A DNA stretch of 64,000 nucleotides from Impatiens glandulifera. Taxonomy: Eukaryota; Streptophyta; Magnoliopsida; Ericales; Balsaminaceae. This document shows positions 22,335 to 35,373 of the stretch, piece by piece. The translations under genes were made by a program, and so were the position numbers. The stretch spans positions 78,457,718 to 78,521,717 of the forward strand of contig NC_061862.1 of NCBI RefSeq assembly GCF_907164915.1, written 5' to 3'. The notes under the pieces are model-generated. The model was not told the origin of the DNA, made no database searches, and saw only the letters and a program-made list of their open reading frames with translations. How positions within the stretch are numbered: position 1 is the stretch's first letter; each line of letters begins with the position of its first letter.

Positions 22335-25140
22335 GGAGTGTTTTCCAATCCTTTCCATGATTCCAATCATTCTTTAATTCATACTTCTAATTTAAAATTA
22401 AAATTTTTAAAATTCAGTTTTCATATGTTTGTATATTATCTAGTTGTTGGATTTTAGGGTTGTAAATTGATCCTAAGATCATTTCCAAGTTTTATGTTTA
22501 AGTTAGAATCAATCAATCAATCTTAAGTAAAAAACCCAAATTTGAATTTGAAAATTTCAAAAATTAGGTTTGTTGTTCTGGGTTAATCCTCAAGAACAAC
22601 TTCTCAGAAAACTTTCCAACATGATTGCAATGATGTTGGACAACTGTTTGGATCATATTTGATCAAAATAATTTTTTTCAAAATAATAATTTTTTTGAGT
22701 TATTGACTTGGTCCAAACGAACAACCAATGTTCTTGTTTTTGTATCAATCAAGTATATGAGGGTTAAGAAAGCTATTGGCTAGCTCCTCTCACCCCAAAA
22801 AAACTTTAAAATCAAAAACCCGATTTTTGGCTAAAAACTATTTAAAACAAACTGATTATCACCCAGGTCGATTGATACCTTAGGATGATATTCTAAATGT
22901 TCATAGGAGCTTTGTGAAGTTACCCAGACCCTTGAATCCAAATCCCCATCAAAATTACAAAATCTGTAATTTTGGTGTTCTTGAGGATCGGTAGGTCCGA
23001 CCAAGGATCTTCGGTATAAAGTGAGAAACTTAACATTCGACCGAGAGTTGAAACCTAGGACCGAGAACTCCTGAACCTAGGATCGATGACCTCCACCTAG
23101 GATCGAGAGGTCAAACTTGAGACCGAGGAATCTTGATCTCGACCAAGAATTCCCAAACATTGGACCGATAAAGTAAGCCCATGCTAACCCAAGACTGGTG
23201 TTTTTTACACCCAACCAATAATCTCAGCTAAGGACTAGGAGTCTTTAGCATCTCGACCGAGGCTTATTAGCCCGGACCGATGGGTCTGACTAAGGGTGTT
23301 GGGCCCCGACCGATAATAACGAACCCAAGGCCTAGGACATTGGTCCTAAGGCCTGTTTGTTTCCCATTTTCAAAATCTAAAATTAATTTTGTAATTTTGA
23401 AACCTCAAACTATTTTCCAAAAATCCCGAAAAATTAGAAAATACTTTCAAAATATTTTTGGGATGTTTCTACAAAACATATTTATACAAGAGCCTAATTG
23501 AGATTTAGGTTTAAACCTTAATGTCATTAAAATATAATGTTCTTGAGATATTTTCCTCCTTAGTCAATGTCATCGGCAACAAGTACCAAAATTTAAATAT
23601 TGTTGTTATAATATTTTAAATAACGCTAAAACCTATGTATGCATAGGACCAGAAGAATAATTGGTTAAAATAAAATGTTATATAACCGATTTTCAAAATC
23701 CAAATTTATAAATAGAAACTATTTTTAAAACGGATATGGAGGATGAAGCGCGAAAATCATTTCCCGAGTATCACCAAACTACGAACTAAACGAAACTCTA
23801 GTTAAATACGTTTGTACACGCATGCCATTTTTTTTATTTTTCAAAAATTAATTGCCGACTCTGTTTCCAATAAATAATCTTTTAAATTAATTATTTTAAA
23901 TTAATTTAATTAGTGGATTTCTAAAAATTCAAATTGTGATTTGATTATGGTAAATCCTCGGATTAATCAAATTTGAACCGAAATTAAATTTTTTATAATT
24001 AATTTCAAAAGTTGTCAGAAATATTATTTGAAACCTTTTAAAATAATATTTTATTTTAAAAAATGGATTTCTGACACGCAAACCGAGGTTGAAACGAACA
24101 AACTCGAGCTTATCTCGAATACAAAAAGGGGTTTTTCCGAGGGTTCCATAAAAAAATAATTGTTTGATATATTTATTTGTTTTCAGAGTTAAGTCAAATA
24201 AAATATTAATTTCTTCTCAATAAAGAAAACAGAGGTCGTAACATAGGTAGAAAAATTAATGCTCGAGATCAAGAAGTTGAAAGGTTTGTTTAACTTTGAT
24301 TTGAAAAGACAAAAGGGAGACTCGTATAGAGAATGACCTTCTTGGTTTCAAATTCCAATAATTAAACCTTGTTTAATTCGGTCTTACAAGGTAAATCTTG
24401 ATTGATTTGAGAAATGATGTGACATATATGTCGACATCATCGGATGTAAATGTACAACCATAAATGAATTTGTATGCGACTTCTGCCAAATATGCTTGAA
24501 ATATTATGATTTCTTTTGTAAAAAAGTTGACATATAAAATATTTATTTGATAAAATATTTTAATTTGTTTTTATTAAAATCATGAGTTAAAATGTGTATT
24601 ATAATTAATTCAACATAATAGTTTTTTTATATATAGATTATATGAATAATGATTTATATATGAATAAACATTCTTATCACTTATATATAAATAACGTATA
24701 AATAATTTATTTAATTAAAAATTCACAATGATAGTTATCTTATTTATTTTATAATAAATATAGAAAAAGAAAATTTTATAAAAAAATTTGTGGTCATTTC
24801 TTGATTAGAACATTTGATTTAATTCACATAGACGTGTGATTTAAAGGTACCAACAAGATATGGGAAAATTATTTTTTTTATTGATAATAACACAAAATAT
24901 TATTGTGCATATTATGATAAATAAATAGATAAATATATAGTAAAATTTATGATAAAATGATAAAATACATTAAGAATGTGAATTGCACACGAAATATTAT
25001 GTTATTATCAAATGACATATTAATATTATTAAATGAAAGACTTTACAACTGTAGGTGAATATGTTTACATTTGGAAGTGCAATATACGTATGGAGATCTT
25101 TTAAAAATTATTTAATGATTATTTAAATATTTACTAACGA
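22335..25140. other. Unassigned sequence; imperfect ACCGAG-rich repeats
   Basis: No protein recognised. From ~22980 to 23340 a loose repeat of GACCGA/CCTAGGACCGAG motifs is GC-richer than its surroundings. The remainder is AT-rich. Such tracts are common in old gypsy LTRs of plants, but I find no boundary or primer-binding site. Confidence 0.35.
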
Positions 25141-25149
25141 AAATTTCTA

Positions 25150-25420
25150 ATTATTATGATAGTAATTTGAAATTGGACAAGCTTAGAGTCAATGACAGGT
25201 CCAAACATACACATTTTAGACATTATGTTTTTAGACTAAACTCTTTAATAGAGTTATCACATTTGACAATATTAGTCAAAGATAACATATTAGATCCACT
25301 CACCAAACTATTAAATAGAGAGTTTGTTAGAAAGTCTTTTAAAACTTGAGCCTTGAACTTGTAATAAGTTGGTATGAAGGGAAACCCAACATATGATGAT
25401 TAAAGATCTCAAGAACCGGG
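25150..25420 (+). pseudogene. Remnant of a copia RNase H C-terminus
   Basis: The + strand reads NDRSKHTHFRHYVFRLNSLI and then KDNILDPLTKLLNREFVRKS, which matches the 'TKHI.RHHFIR ... K.N.ADPLTK.L' end of copia RNase H. Continuing past a stop, GNPTYDD..SQEPGSMEELN resembles the downstream leader of the same type of element. No other domain or LTR is found, so it is an old truncated copy. Confidence 0.55.
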
Positions 25421-25788
25421 TTCAATGGAAGAACTTAATTGTACTAAACTTTGTAGATTACTATGGGTGAAATCCTACCATAAAAAAGTATTTTGGGAAA
25501 GGATAAGTACACGGGCATTAAAAATTCTTTGTGAATAAAGAGATCACCTATGTGAGGGAGAAGTGAGACTGCTTCAAAGAATTGTACGACTCAATTCTAG
25601 ACTCTCTAACATAACTAGGTGTGTATTCCATATCCAAAATGGATACAACTATGAAAGCTTGACATGTATAAGAATTTTTTTTATGTGAAAGTGTGTAATC
25701 ATTTACACAAAAGACAAAATAATTCAAGAACATCGAGTCTACTAATGAGCTAATAAAGTTATATGTTTTCATAAGAAAATGTTCAAAT

Positions 25789-26380
25789 TGTAACCTCGAT
25801 AAATGAATATTCGATAAATGAGTAACCTCGTCTAATAAATAAAAAAATTCGGTCCCAACTCGTTTTTAATGGACTTAACGAATAACCTTGTTTAATGCAT
25901 TACTGAATAAATACAAATAGATCCTATGTAATATAAATGAATAATCACTATATTTCAAATATTATATTTTTATTTATATAATATATCTTGAATACATTAA
26001 ATCTAATGAATAATTTACAAACAAATTAATAATTCGTATTTTTTTCGAAAAATGCCTCCAAACCTGATTGTTTCTTTCCTCCAATACTATAAATATATAG
26101 CCTCAATACATGGTACTATGCACTTTAACTACACTATGTATGTATTTATAACTAATATAGAATTCTAAAAATATAAATATAATTAACGTTGGTTACATTT
26201 GAACTTAATATATAAAAAAAGATATAATTAAAAAAAAGTCTAAAAATATCATCTAAATGAATTATTATTCATTTATCAATAAATAAATATTATATTTATT
26301 AATCGATAAATAAATAATCTCGCCAAATGCATAATTTTTTAGGGGTCTCAAAGGTATTCATTTATCGAGGTTTTATTGTA
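25789..26380. mobile_element. pogo/Emigrant-like MITE
   Basis: A 17-bp inverted repeat ACCTCGATAAATGAATA is perfect at 25793-25809 and 26355-26371. The right end extends to TACAATAAAACCTCG on the complement, the typical end of pogo-type plant MITEs, with a second internal CTCGATAAAT-like copy near 25825. The ~590-bp interior is AT-rich with no transposase. A TA duplication is plausible but cannot be distinguished from the surrounding sequence. Confidence 0.6.
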
Positions 26381-28200
26381 GTTTATAATCAAATTCTAAA
26401 ACAAAATATTATAAATCTTATAACTAATAACTCACCAATAGAAATAATTTTTCTATATATAAAAAAATATTTAAGATGAAATATTAAATATGTGACCGTG
26501 AAATAAAAAAGAACAATAAAAAAATTATATGAATCTTTTTTACTAAAAAAAATACTAATTTTATCGGCATAAAATAATTAATAATTTTACGTATTTAAGT
26601 AAGAATTTAACGTTGTTTTTAGGTTCTGCTTGAAAATTTTATAAACCCAGATCCATAATGTTATGACATCATTTTGCAACTTTATATTTTTAGTTTTAAA
26701 AATTAGTTATAGTAGTTTTGATTTATTAAATAAAAATCTTCCTTGTAAATTGTTTGAGAAAAGTGTAACCATAAATAATATTTTTGGAAATTTTAGTATA
26801 ACCATCATAGACTCGATTTAAATGTACGCATAAATCATAAACATCTTTAATTTTAAACATGTATCTCTTATTGTCGCTACATCTTTTAGAGTATAGATAA
26901 GCAACTTCTCCTTATTTGAATTAATTGAGATTTATGAACGTAAAACACTTAATATATGGTTTAAAAAAATGTAATCGTAAAACACTTAAGGCAACCAGGC
27001 ACCCAAAGGTTGGGCTAAAAAGGCCCATGCGCTTGGGGTCGATAAAGGAAACTTTAATTTTGTGTATAAATGTGTTCCGCTCTTTCTAAGCACACTCGCC
27101 CGCATCTTTGATTGTATTCTTCTAGGTGTTCTTCATATTTCTCTCTAAAAGTACTTATTAGTCAAAGAAGTCTAAAACACAATCTATTCGAGTGGTATTA
27201 ACTATATTCTTAAATATCAATATTTGAGACATGAGGTTTCGGATACTATTATACATATCATGGTGTTAGTGCTCGATCTAGGACGTGGAATATTTATAAG
27301 TTGTTTGGACACAACTTTGCTTTTTAAGAATCCAATAAAATTTAAGAGTGCATATTTAAGACTAAATCAAAGGATAAAAGATATATCATTGTTATGCATT
27401 TATTTAATTAATGAATTAGGAAAATATTAAAGATTATGGTTTAGAATTTTGATTTTTATTATTGTTTTATATGTTCATGTTTTTAGGAGAAGACTTTGAT
27501 ACAACTATCGACAATGAATATCAACAGGGAAGGAGACCACTATTTTAATTTTTCAATGGTTCTGTATAAATTAACTTGTTAATATGTGTAGTAAGATGGA
27601 AAAATTAATCGGGCAATATATATGCATTTGATATTATTTTTAGAAATGTAGTTCTTAAATATTGTCAATTAGCTGCTATTTATATGTTACTTGATAAATT
27701 ATTTTATTTTAGATTATTTAGATAGGGTATGGTTGAGATTGAAAATTATTATAAATCTGTACTTTTTGGTAAGAAATGATTGTTTGAGGACAAAATTCAA
27801 AACAAACAAGGTCTAAGAACATGAATCGTGTTTAATTCAAGGAATACTTATTCTTTTTTAGTCTCAATTAATACAATACAATACATATCTTTTTTATTTA
27901 CAATTCAGTATGTTTATAAGTTATTAGCATATTCTTACAAATTTAATAAATTCCTTTTTAGAATTTTCTATTTCATTTATACTGTGATTAACGTTTTACT
28001 TTATTTTATTTATTCATGAGATCATAATTGTTTATTTTATATATTTTATTGTCTAAATTGTATTATACAAGGTGTAACTATTTCTAAAGTTAACACGACT
28101 TTGGAGTTTTTTTTAGTTATGATAATAAATGTTACATAAAAAAACATGAAATTATTACTAGAAAAGTTCTTAAACTGCATAATTTATTATTTTGTAATAG
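26381..28200. other. AT-rich sequence without recognised gene
   Basis: A GC-richer patch at 26990-27180 contains a TATA-like GTGTATAAATG near 27060, but no convincing ORF follows. Confidence 0.35.
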
Positions 28201-28261
28201 TTCATTCATCTTATATAGGATATCTCTTTGTCAGACGAAGTAAGGGATAATTTTATTTTTT

Positions 28262-28525
28262 TTGGAAAAAGAAAGGTTGAATTTTGATATAAACATGGTT
28301 GTTCCTATGAAAAATTGTACTATTTATGGGAAGATACGATCCAAGAGAGATAATGAAGATGATAGTAATGAATACGAGTACTTGTATTATGCTCAGACTA
28401 TCCTAGAGTTCAACATAATAATTCCAAAAGATGAACCCGCAAAGGAGAATGACAACCTCCAAGAAGGGGAGGGAGGGAAAAATAATGAAGGAGAAAGTAA
28501 TAAAAGGAAAGAGACCACGTCATGA
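28262..28525 (+). CDS. Unrecognised short ORF with acidic/basic tail
   Basis: The 87-codon ORF has no early ATG in good context; its listed first codon, TTG/ATG-like, is uncertain and the first ATG is near 28295. The middle (MVVPMKNCTIYGKIRSKRDN) is followed by an E/N/K-rich tail (ENDNLQEGEGGKNNEGESNK). An overlapping frame extends to 28622. No family is recognised. It could be the degraded last exon of a transposon gene. Base composition is richer in purines than the flanks, the only hint of coding. Confidence 0.2.
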   Translation: MEKERLNFDINMVVPMKNCTIYGKIRSKRDNEDDSNEYEYLYYAQTILEFNIIIPKDEPAKENDNLQEGEGGKNNEGESNKRKETTS

Positions 28526-28629
28526 GAATATCATGACTAGTCACGACGGCGGCCCAATACTAGAAAGAAATAACAACAATAACCAAGGAACTAAAAACTC
28601 GCAAGTACTGAAAGAGAAATAGAAATAGG

Positions 28630-29600
28630 TAAAAGAAAAGTGACAACACTGTGTCACTTAAGACAGACACCCGTATGTTTCTTATCAACTTCCATCATTT
28701 TTAATACTTGGATTATATTTTGGAAGTGTTTTATTTACTTTTAAAAAAACTCAATGATATACTTTGTTTTTTTTGTCTAGTCCAGTTACTTTTACAGAAA
28801 AATATGTATTAAGGGTTCTCCCTATCAATGGATTTGACAAATCCAATCTTGCTAGTTTCTAATTAAAAGTGATAGTTTTTTTTATTATATTTCAGTTTTG
28901 ATGTATAATTTTAAATATTGTATTATTATGACTGAAATCTCTAAATTTCCTTTGTTCTTTAGATAAAGTATACATTAAAAATTTTAGATTACATACATAT
29001 ACTATGCATATTTGTTTAGAGTGTCAGTAATTACCATTGCTTATCTTACCTTAGTTTAGTTGCATTTTATTTGTGTGTCTGTTCTCATCTATATATATAT
29101 ATATAATGATGCTTAATTTTGAAAGTGTCCGGATTGTCGGGTCGTGAGATGTGGTTAATTTGGATATATATGTGAGAGTAAATGGATACTTGAGTCGGAT
29201 TCTGGGTTAACCCGCCCATAAACTTAAAACGGTTAAAAATAAAATTAATAATGTTATAGATATGTTTCGAACTCGCAACCTAACAAAAACAAGTACAACT
29301 TTTTAATAAAATATACTAATAACACTTTATATTTTAAATTCAACACCAAATTTGATAAACGCGAAACATTGTAACAATACATTTTTATCTGTGTGCATCG
29401 CACGGATATCTTCGTAGTTTATTCTAATCATATTATTTATTTTAATAAGCACGGATATCTTCATAGGTTATTCTAATCATATTATTTATTTTAATAAAAA
29501 GAAAAAGTTGACATGGCAAAGATGAGTAAAAAAAGTTTAGGATTAAAAATGTATAAAAATGATAGTTTGAGGATACATACTACTGAGAATAAATGATTCT
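28630..29600. other. AT-rich sequence with a 50-bp local duplication
   Basis: A CACGGATATCTTCGTAG..TTATTTTAATAA block of ~50 bp occurs twice in tandem (29400-29449, 29450-29499). The GTGCATCGCACGG block preceding the first copy resembles ends of some plant DNA transposons. No gene seen. Confidence 0.5.
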
Positions 29601-29602
29601 GT

Positions 29603-29700
29603 AAGGAGTGTAGTAAATTTTTACAATCTTATATTAAACATTATTTTATATATATAAAATAATGTTTAATATAAGATTGTAAAAATTTACTACACTCCTT
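29603..29700. repeat. Perfect 98-bp palindrome plus third arm copy
   Basis: Two 49-bp arms (AAGGAGTGTAGTAAATTTTT...) are exact reverse complements around 29651/29652 and could extrude a long hairpin. A third direct copy of the arm follows at 29713-29757 and a diverged fourth at about 29877-29925. Confidence 0.92.
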
Positions 29701-29929
29701 AAAATATTCTGTAAGGAGTGTATAGTAAATTTTTACAATCTTATATTAAACATTATTATATATATATATATATAGGATAGGGAAAATAAAAAATAATAAA
29801 AAATTAATTAGGAGAGAGAAATGAATTATTAATTCAAGAGAAAATAGTAGAGAGAATAAATGATTATGGATAGAGTAGGTAGTAAATTTTTAAAATTTTA
29901 GATTAAATATTATTAAAATAAAAATGCAT

Positions 29930-30707
29930 ATAAAAAAAATACATAAAAAAAATTAAAAATTTTATATAAAAAAAAATTGAATCACATTAAACAATATATT
30001 AACAGTTGTTATATTCAATAATTTAAAAATATTTAATCAAATACAATAAACATAAATTTTCACTTTTAAAAATTTTCACTTTCATTAAATTTTATTATAT
30101 AAAAATTGACAAATTTAAGTTCCATTTTGTTTTATTTACATTTTAAACGTGAATTGTAAAAAAATTTAATAATCATTTAAATTTTATTGCATAAATTTTA
30201 CCATTAAATTATGACATTAACTTTATAGTATCATAATTGTTAAACACTATATATATTAAATATATAAGTTTGAGAAATTTTAATATTATGTATATATTCT
30301 TTCACATTTTCATTTTTATTAATATTTTGTGAAGTTATTTAATCTCAAATTTATTATAATTTTTCTTAAACATTTTTTAAATATAACTAAAATAAAATAA
30401 TATAAATATGGTCATTTATTCAAAATTTTAGTTTTCTCTCATTCTATTAATTTAATTTAAATTTTTCTTTTTTTTAACGTGAATTATCACACTATTTTAA
30501 ATTGGCAAAATAATATTTTAAGAAAATATGTTTGTATTTTTTTCTCTTTTATACATAATTATTTCATCTTCTACTATATCCTCTCAAAAAATTAGAAAAA
30601 AAATTATTATACCTTAAAAGTCAAAGTATTAATTAAAATATATGTGAGATGTCTATTAAAATATAATATTGAACCATCTTTTTTATGTCAACACCATAAT
30701 ACTCTTC

Positions 30708-30785
<78 letters not shown>

Positions 30786-30960
30786 ATTTTATTTTGGTTA
30801 AACAATAACATTAATTATTATTTTTATTAAAAAAAATAATAATTCAATTTTATAATATTTTTGTATAAATATATATATATAATAATATTATAAATTAAAT
30901 TAATAAATATTTATCAATTATTTAAAACATATCAAAATATAGTGTTAAATATATTTTGTA

Positions 30961-31017
<57 letters not shown>

Positions 31018-31170
31018 CTATTTATTATATTTTTGTAATATATATATATATATATATAAATAATTAAAATATTAATATTATTCATTAAAATACAAATTTT
31101 ATTTATATTTTTATTATAAAATATATTATTAAGTTTTGTTATAGAAAAAAAAAGTAATAATAAAAATTAA
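29930..31170. other. Extremely AT-rich sequence with TA microsatellites
   Basis: No gene. Long (TA)n runs occupy about 30712-30785 and 30966-31015, with a shorter one near 31040-31060. Confidence 0.7.
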
Positions 31171-31179
31171 AAAAAAAAA

Positions 31180-32075
31180 TTCTAAATCCTTAGAGATATA
31201 GTATTATCGGGTTCCTCTTAATTTCAAATCATTTTCTTCTTTTGCTTCCCATTTGTCTTTAAATCAAGATCAATTTTTTTCCTCTAGGTCTCTCTTACGT
31301 CGTCGCCCTCCTTCGTCGCGTTGTCTTCGCCCACCTCCTCTTCTCTTGCTACTTATACCTAAGGAGAAATGAGAGTCAATTTAAGAAAGACATAAACCTA
31401 AGGAGAAAGGAGAGACAAATTTGATGAGAAATTCATATAAAATGTGTAAAAATAAAAATAAAAATTATTATCTTTTCTAAATCTACAAAGACAGAATACT
31501 CGTCTTCCTCTTAATTTTGAATCCTCGTCATCATTCGCTTCCAATTTTTTTCAAATCAAGATCGAATATTTTCCTCTATGTCTCTCTTGCGTCGTCGCCT
31601 TTCTCCGTTGCGTCATCGTCGCCCTTCTCCGTCACGTCGGCGTCGCCCTCCTCCTCTTCTCGTGCTACCTATACCTAAAGAGAAAGGAGTGCCGATTTAA
31701 GAAAGACTTAAACCTAAGAAGAAAGAAGAGACGAATGTAACGCAATAATTTGATAAACCGTGTGAATTTGATTAGAAATTCATATAAAATGTGTAAAAAT
31801 AAAAAATTAATTAATTTTAAATTTTAAAAAAACTTTTTAAAATCCACGGAGGTAGAGAATCATCGGCTTCCTTTTAATTTCGAATCCTCGTATTCATTCG
31901 CTTCCCATTTTTCTTAAATCAATATCGAATATTTTCCTTTAGACTCTCTTCCGTTGTCGACACCCACCTCCTATTCTCGTGTTAACTATACCTAAGGAGA
32001 AATGAGAGTTGATTGAAGAAAGACCTAGACCTAAGGAGAATTTGATGAGAAATTCATATAAAATGTGTAAGAATT
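31180..32075. repeat. Three tandem copies of a ~300-360-bp unit
   Basis: Units begin near 31181, 31477 and 31838. Each contains, in order, TCCTCTTAATTT, TTCGCTTCCCATTT, AAATCAAGATCGAAT, TTTTCCTCTA, TCTCTCTTACGTCGTCG, CTATACCTAAGGAGAAA, GACTTAAACCTAAG and ATTCATATAAAATGTGTAA. The CGTCGTCGCC tract varies in length between copies and the third copy is shortened. It is non-coding as far as can be seen. Confidence 0.88.
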
Positions 32076-32099
32076 TGGTAGATATCACCCTAAATTTTT

Positions 32100-32621
32100 A
32101 GTTTTAAACATCATTATATTTATTATCTCCGTTCAAGCAATTTGTACATATATTACCATTACTTACTTTTAGTTTTGGCCTTCCCCATCAATCACAAATT
32201 CACACACGCATTAATGTAAGGACTCGCATATGTCATCTTACCTTTACTTTTGGCCCTCCCCATCAATCACAAATTCACATATGTTTAAAATATAAAATGT
32301 GAACATTTTAACCATTAGACCACTTATGTTTTTTGAATTTAATTTAAAATTTTATGTATGTATAAATATTTAATCCTTGTTAATTAATAATAGATAAAAT
32401 ATATAATGAATAAAAAAAACAATTAAGTAATTATATAAATAATAAATATGCATAGAAGGATAATATGAAAAAAAATTATATTTATATAAAATTAATGATA
32501 AAATATATTATATATTGATTTTAGTTGAAAGAAACGTTTAATATTAATTTTCAAATAAATTAAAATATTTATAATTTTTATTTTATTAAAAAAATATAAA
32601 AATTATACGTAAGAAAATATG

Positions 32622-32691
<70 letters not shown>

Positions 32692-33066
32692 GAGGAAAAG
32701 AAAAATAAAAAATAAATTAATTATTAGTGTTAAAAAACAAAATTAATTAGGAAAGATATATTATAAAAGGAGAGAAAAATGAATATAAAAGAGAAATTTA
32801 TAATTTTATTTTAAGTTTAATAAATCATTTAAACGTTATTATATATTATATATAGTATTATTATGTATAAATATATATATATAATATTAAATATAAGTTT
32901 ATATAAAATTAATGAAGAAAAATAATATATATAATTAGGAAAGAAAAATTAGTAAAATAAAATAAAAATTAATAAGAAAAAATAAATTAATAATTATGGT
33001 AGGAAAGATAAATAAGTAATTATGAATAGGTAATTATGACAAGAGAGAAACTGTTATAAAATATAA
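32100..33066. other. AT-rich sequence with short duplication and TA tract
   Basis: A TTTTGGCC(T/C)TCCCCATCAATC block is repeated about 85 bp apart (32172 and 32251). A (TA)n tract lies at about 32624-32689. No gene. Confidence 0.6.
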
Positions 33067-33069
33067 TAA

Positions 33070-33979
33070 GGTTGCGTTTGGTACGAGGTACAACATATTT
33101 CGTATAAATTATAAGGAGGTATAAATTGTAAGGAGGTATAAAAGAGTATAATTTATATAGACTATTATTGTTTGGTTGGAAGTATATAAGACATTATATA
33201 AATTATATGAGTTTATAATTTTTTGTTTGGTAGATAGTATAAAATTTAAGTATAAAAATAAAATAATATTTTTATTTTTTTATCTTTGTTAATTATTTTT
33301 TTAATATTATTTTTAATTAACCTTATTGATATTTTAATGTTATTTAAAAATTATTTTAATTACTTTAAATATTATTAATATTATATCAAATAAATAAATA
33401 ATAATATAATTATGTTATTATTTTAAATTAATAATAATATATAAAAATAAATATTTAGTATTATTTCATAATTTTGTTTAAAATATGAAAGATAATATAT
33501 ATATTTTTTTAATTATTGAACTAACAACAGTTAAAGAGATTTTAATTATAATTAATAATAATATTATTATTATTTTTATACTATTAATTATAAATTAAAC
33601 ATTAATTTTTTTAAGTAAAAATAAATATATTTTTTTAAAAATTTAAATATTAAAATTTATAAAATAAGTTTATTTTAAAAAAAAGTAATATAAACTAAAA
33701 TTGAAAATAGCTTAATAATTAAACTTTAATAAAAAATTTTAAAAAATTATTGTTAATATTAAAAAAAAATAGAATTAAAAAATATTAAAAATAAATTAAA
33801 ATCTTAATACTTTCTTGTAATAGGTGTAGGGTATTACTATTTTATACCCTTTTCAAGATATAAATTATACCTAGATTTTACTATAGATATGAAATAAATT
33901 CAACCAAACACTCTTATAATTTTACTATTGGGATAATTATACTATCCCAACAGTGTAGTAACTCCTACCAAACACAGCC
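33070..33979. mobile_element. PIF/Harbinger-like non-autonomous element
   Basis: The ends GGTTGCGTTTGGTACGAGG and the complement of CCTACCAAACACAGCC form an imperfect inverted repeat of the GGxTGxGTTTGGTA type. They are flanked on both sides by the 3-bp duplication TAA (33067-33069, 33980-33982). The 910-bp interior is AT-rich and non-coding. TAA/TTA duplications and G-rich ends are standard for PIF/Harbinger and Tourist MITEs. Confidence 0.7.
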
Positions 33980-34097
33980 TAAAGATACGTAAGAGATGTG
34001 GTGAGGGCGCAAATATCACCTTACATTTTAAAGCATCATTATAATATATATAGATTATATATATATATATATATTAATGTGAGGATGATTGAAATTA

Positions 34098-34500
34098 AAT
34101 TAATTACATTAATTAAATAAAATTGAGAATGTGAGTAAATAAATTAAATAAAATTTAATTCAAACAAATATAAATTCAAATGTGAATTTTTAGTAAAAAA
34201 AATTTTTTTTTGTCAAAATGGATAAGATTGAGTTTGAATGGATAAGATTAAATATTAATAGACAAGATGAAATGCCAAAAATCTAAAAATGATAATTGAT
34301 GAATTATTAGCCATTGTAATGATAAATGAATTTATTTATTTTTTTTTAAATTTTAAACTATATATATATCCTTCACTTCAACTCTATAGAGACATATATT
34401 TTTCATCAATCTCATTATCTTCTAGAATTTTAAAAGTTCTCTCTTTGTTTTTTCTTGAGTGTTCTTCGAGTCTTTTAACTCAACGTTTTTCGGTTGAAAC
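34098..34500 (+). repeat. Dispersed LTR-like repeat, copy 2
   Basis: Same ordered blocks as at 1572-1975, including the TATATATAT box followed by CCTTCACTTCAACTC and TAGAGACATAT. By eye it is similar over ~400 bp, with many substitutions and small indels, so this is an old family. Confidence 0.55.
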
Positions 34501-34588
34501 ACAATGATAGTTCAAGTACTTGTACTTTGTCAAGTTTGTTGCAAAGTAATTTTAGTGCAGAATCACTACTAGATTATACATTGAGAGT

Positions 34589-34884
34589 AGAGCCGACCAC
34601 GAGGTTTGGGCTGCCCTAGCCTCGGTAGAAAAAGTTCGATATATTTTTTGTTGCCCTAAGTCTAGTTTTAAAAATCGATAAAAAAATTTGTTTTTGGTAA
34701 GACTTGAACTCATAACCACATTGAAACTTTAAATGTATAGCTTGAACCACCAAGTTACTACCATTTATGTTAAAAATTGCAATAAATACATCTAAATATT
34801 TTGATATTTTTAACAAATGGGCTGCCCTGGGGAGTGGGCTGTTCTAGCCCGAGGGTTTGCCGGGCTTACCCCAGGGCCGACTCT
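34589..34884. mobile_element. Small MITE-like repeat with tRNA-like interior
   Basis: The ends AGAGCCGACC and GGGCCGACTCT are near inverted repeats. GGGCTGCCCT occurs just inside both ends (34608, 34819). On the minus strand 34763-34696 contains A-box-like (GTAACTTGGTGG) and B-box-like (GAGTTCAAGTC) motifs. No flanking duplication was found. Confidence 0.45.
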
Positions 34885-34889
34885 GATTG

Positions 34890-35370
34890 GAAGACAGTAA
34901 GCTCCAACGCAAAAGGGATCCTATATTTTATATAATTCATTTCTTTGTAACATGTTCTCTTATATATTTTATTATTAAAAACAAAATATGAAATAGAATA
35001 TTTCTTATTCAGTTGAGTTTTCTAATTTTTGCAAATATGAAAGCAAATATGGTTGATGTCATTCAAGCATAAAAACCCACGTTTCTTATTGAGCTTATGA
35101 CAACGTATTGGTTTGATCGATGACTTTTATCATCTTAAATAAAAGACTTTTTCATCATTTCCTTACATTTAATAAAATTAAATCAAATTAGCACTTGCAA
35201 TAGTAAAATTTCAAGCAAGATAATTGAACTAACACATGCATCTTAATTGAAGTCCAAATTGGTCATTGACGGTTTAAAAGTTATTGACATTCAGCTGGTA
35301 GGATATATATTACGAGAAAAGTAAAATTACAACATAAAGATTAGAGGGTTAATCTTCTTCATTTTAGGGT
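34890..35370. other. AT-rich intergenic sequence
   Basis: No gene, repeat or element seen. It lies 3' of the small minus-strand ORF and may hold its 3' untranslated region. Confidence 0.4.
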
Positions 35371-35373
35371 TCT

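Noticed and set aside
27224..28019. Short ORFs in AT-rich DNA (68 and 63 codons)
   Set aside because: Hydrophobic F/I/Y-rich translations typical of AT-rich noise, without start context or similarity.
34696..34763. tRNA-like sequence with A- and B-box motifs on the minus strand
   Set aside because: Stems do not pair into a cloverleaf and it lies inside a MITE-like repeat, so it is at most a pol III-like relic, not a tRNA gene.
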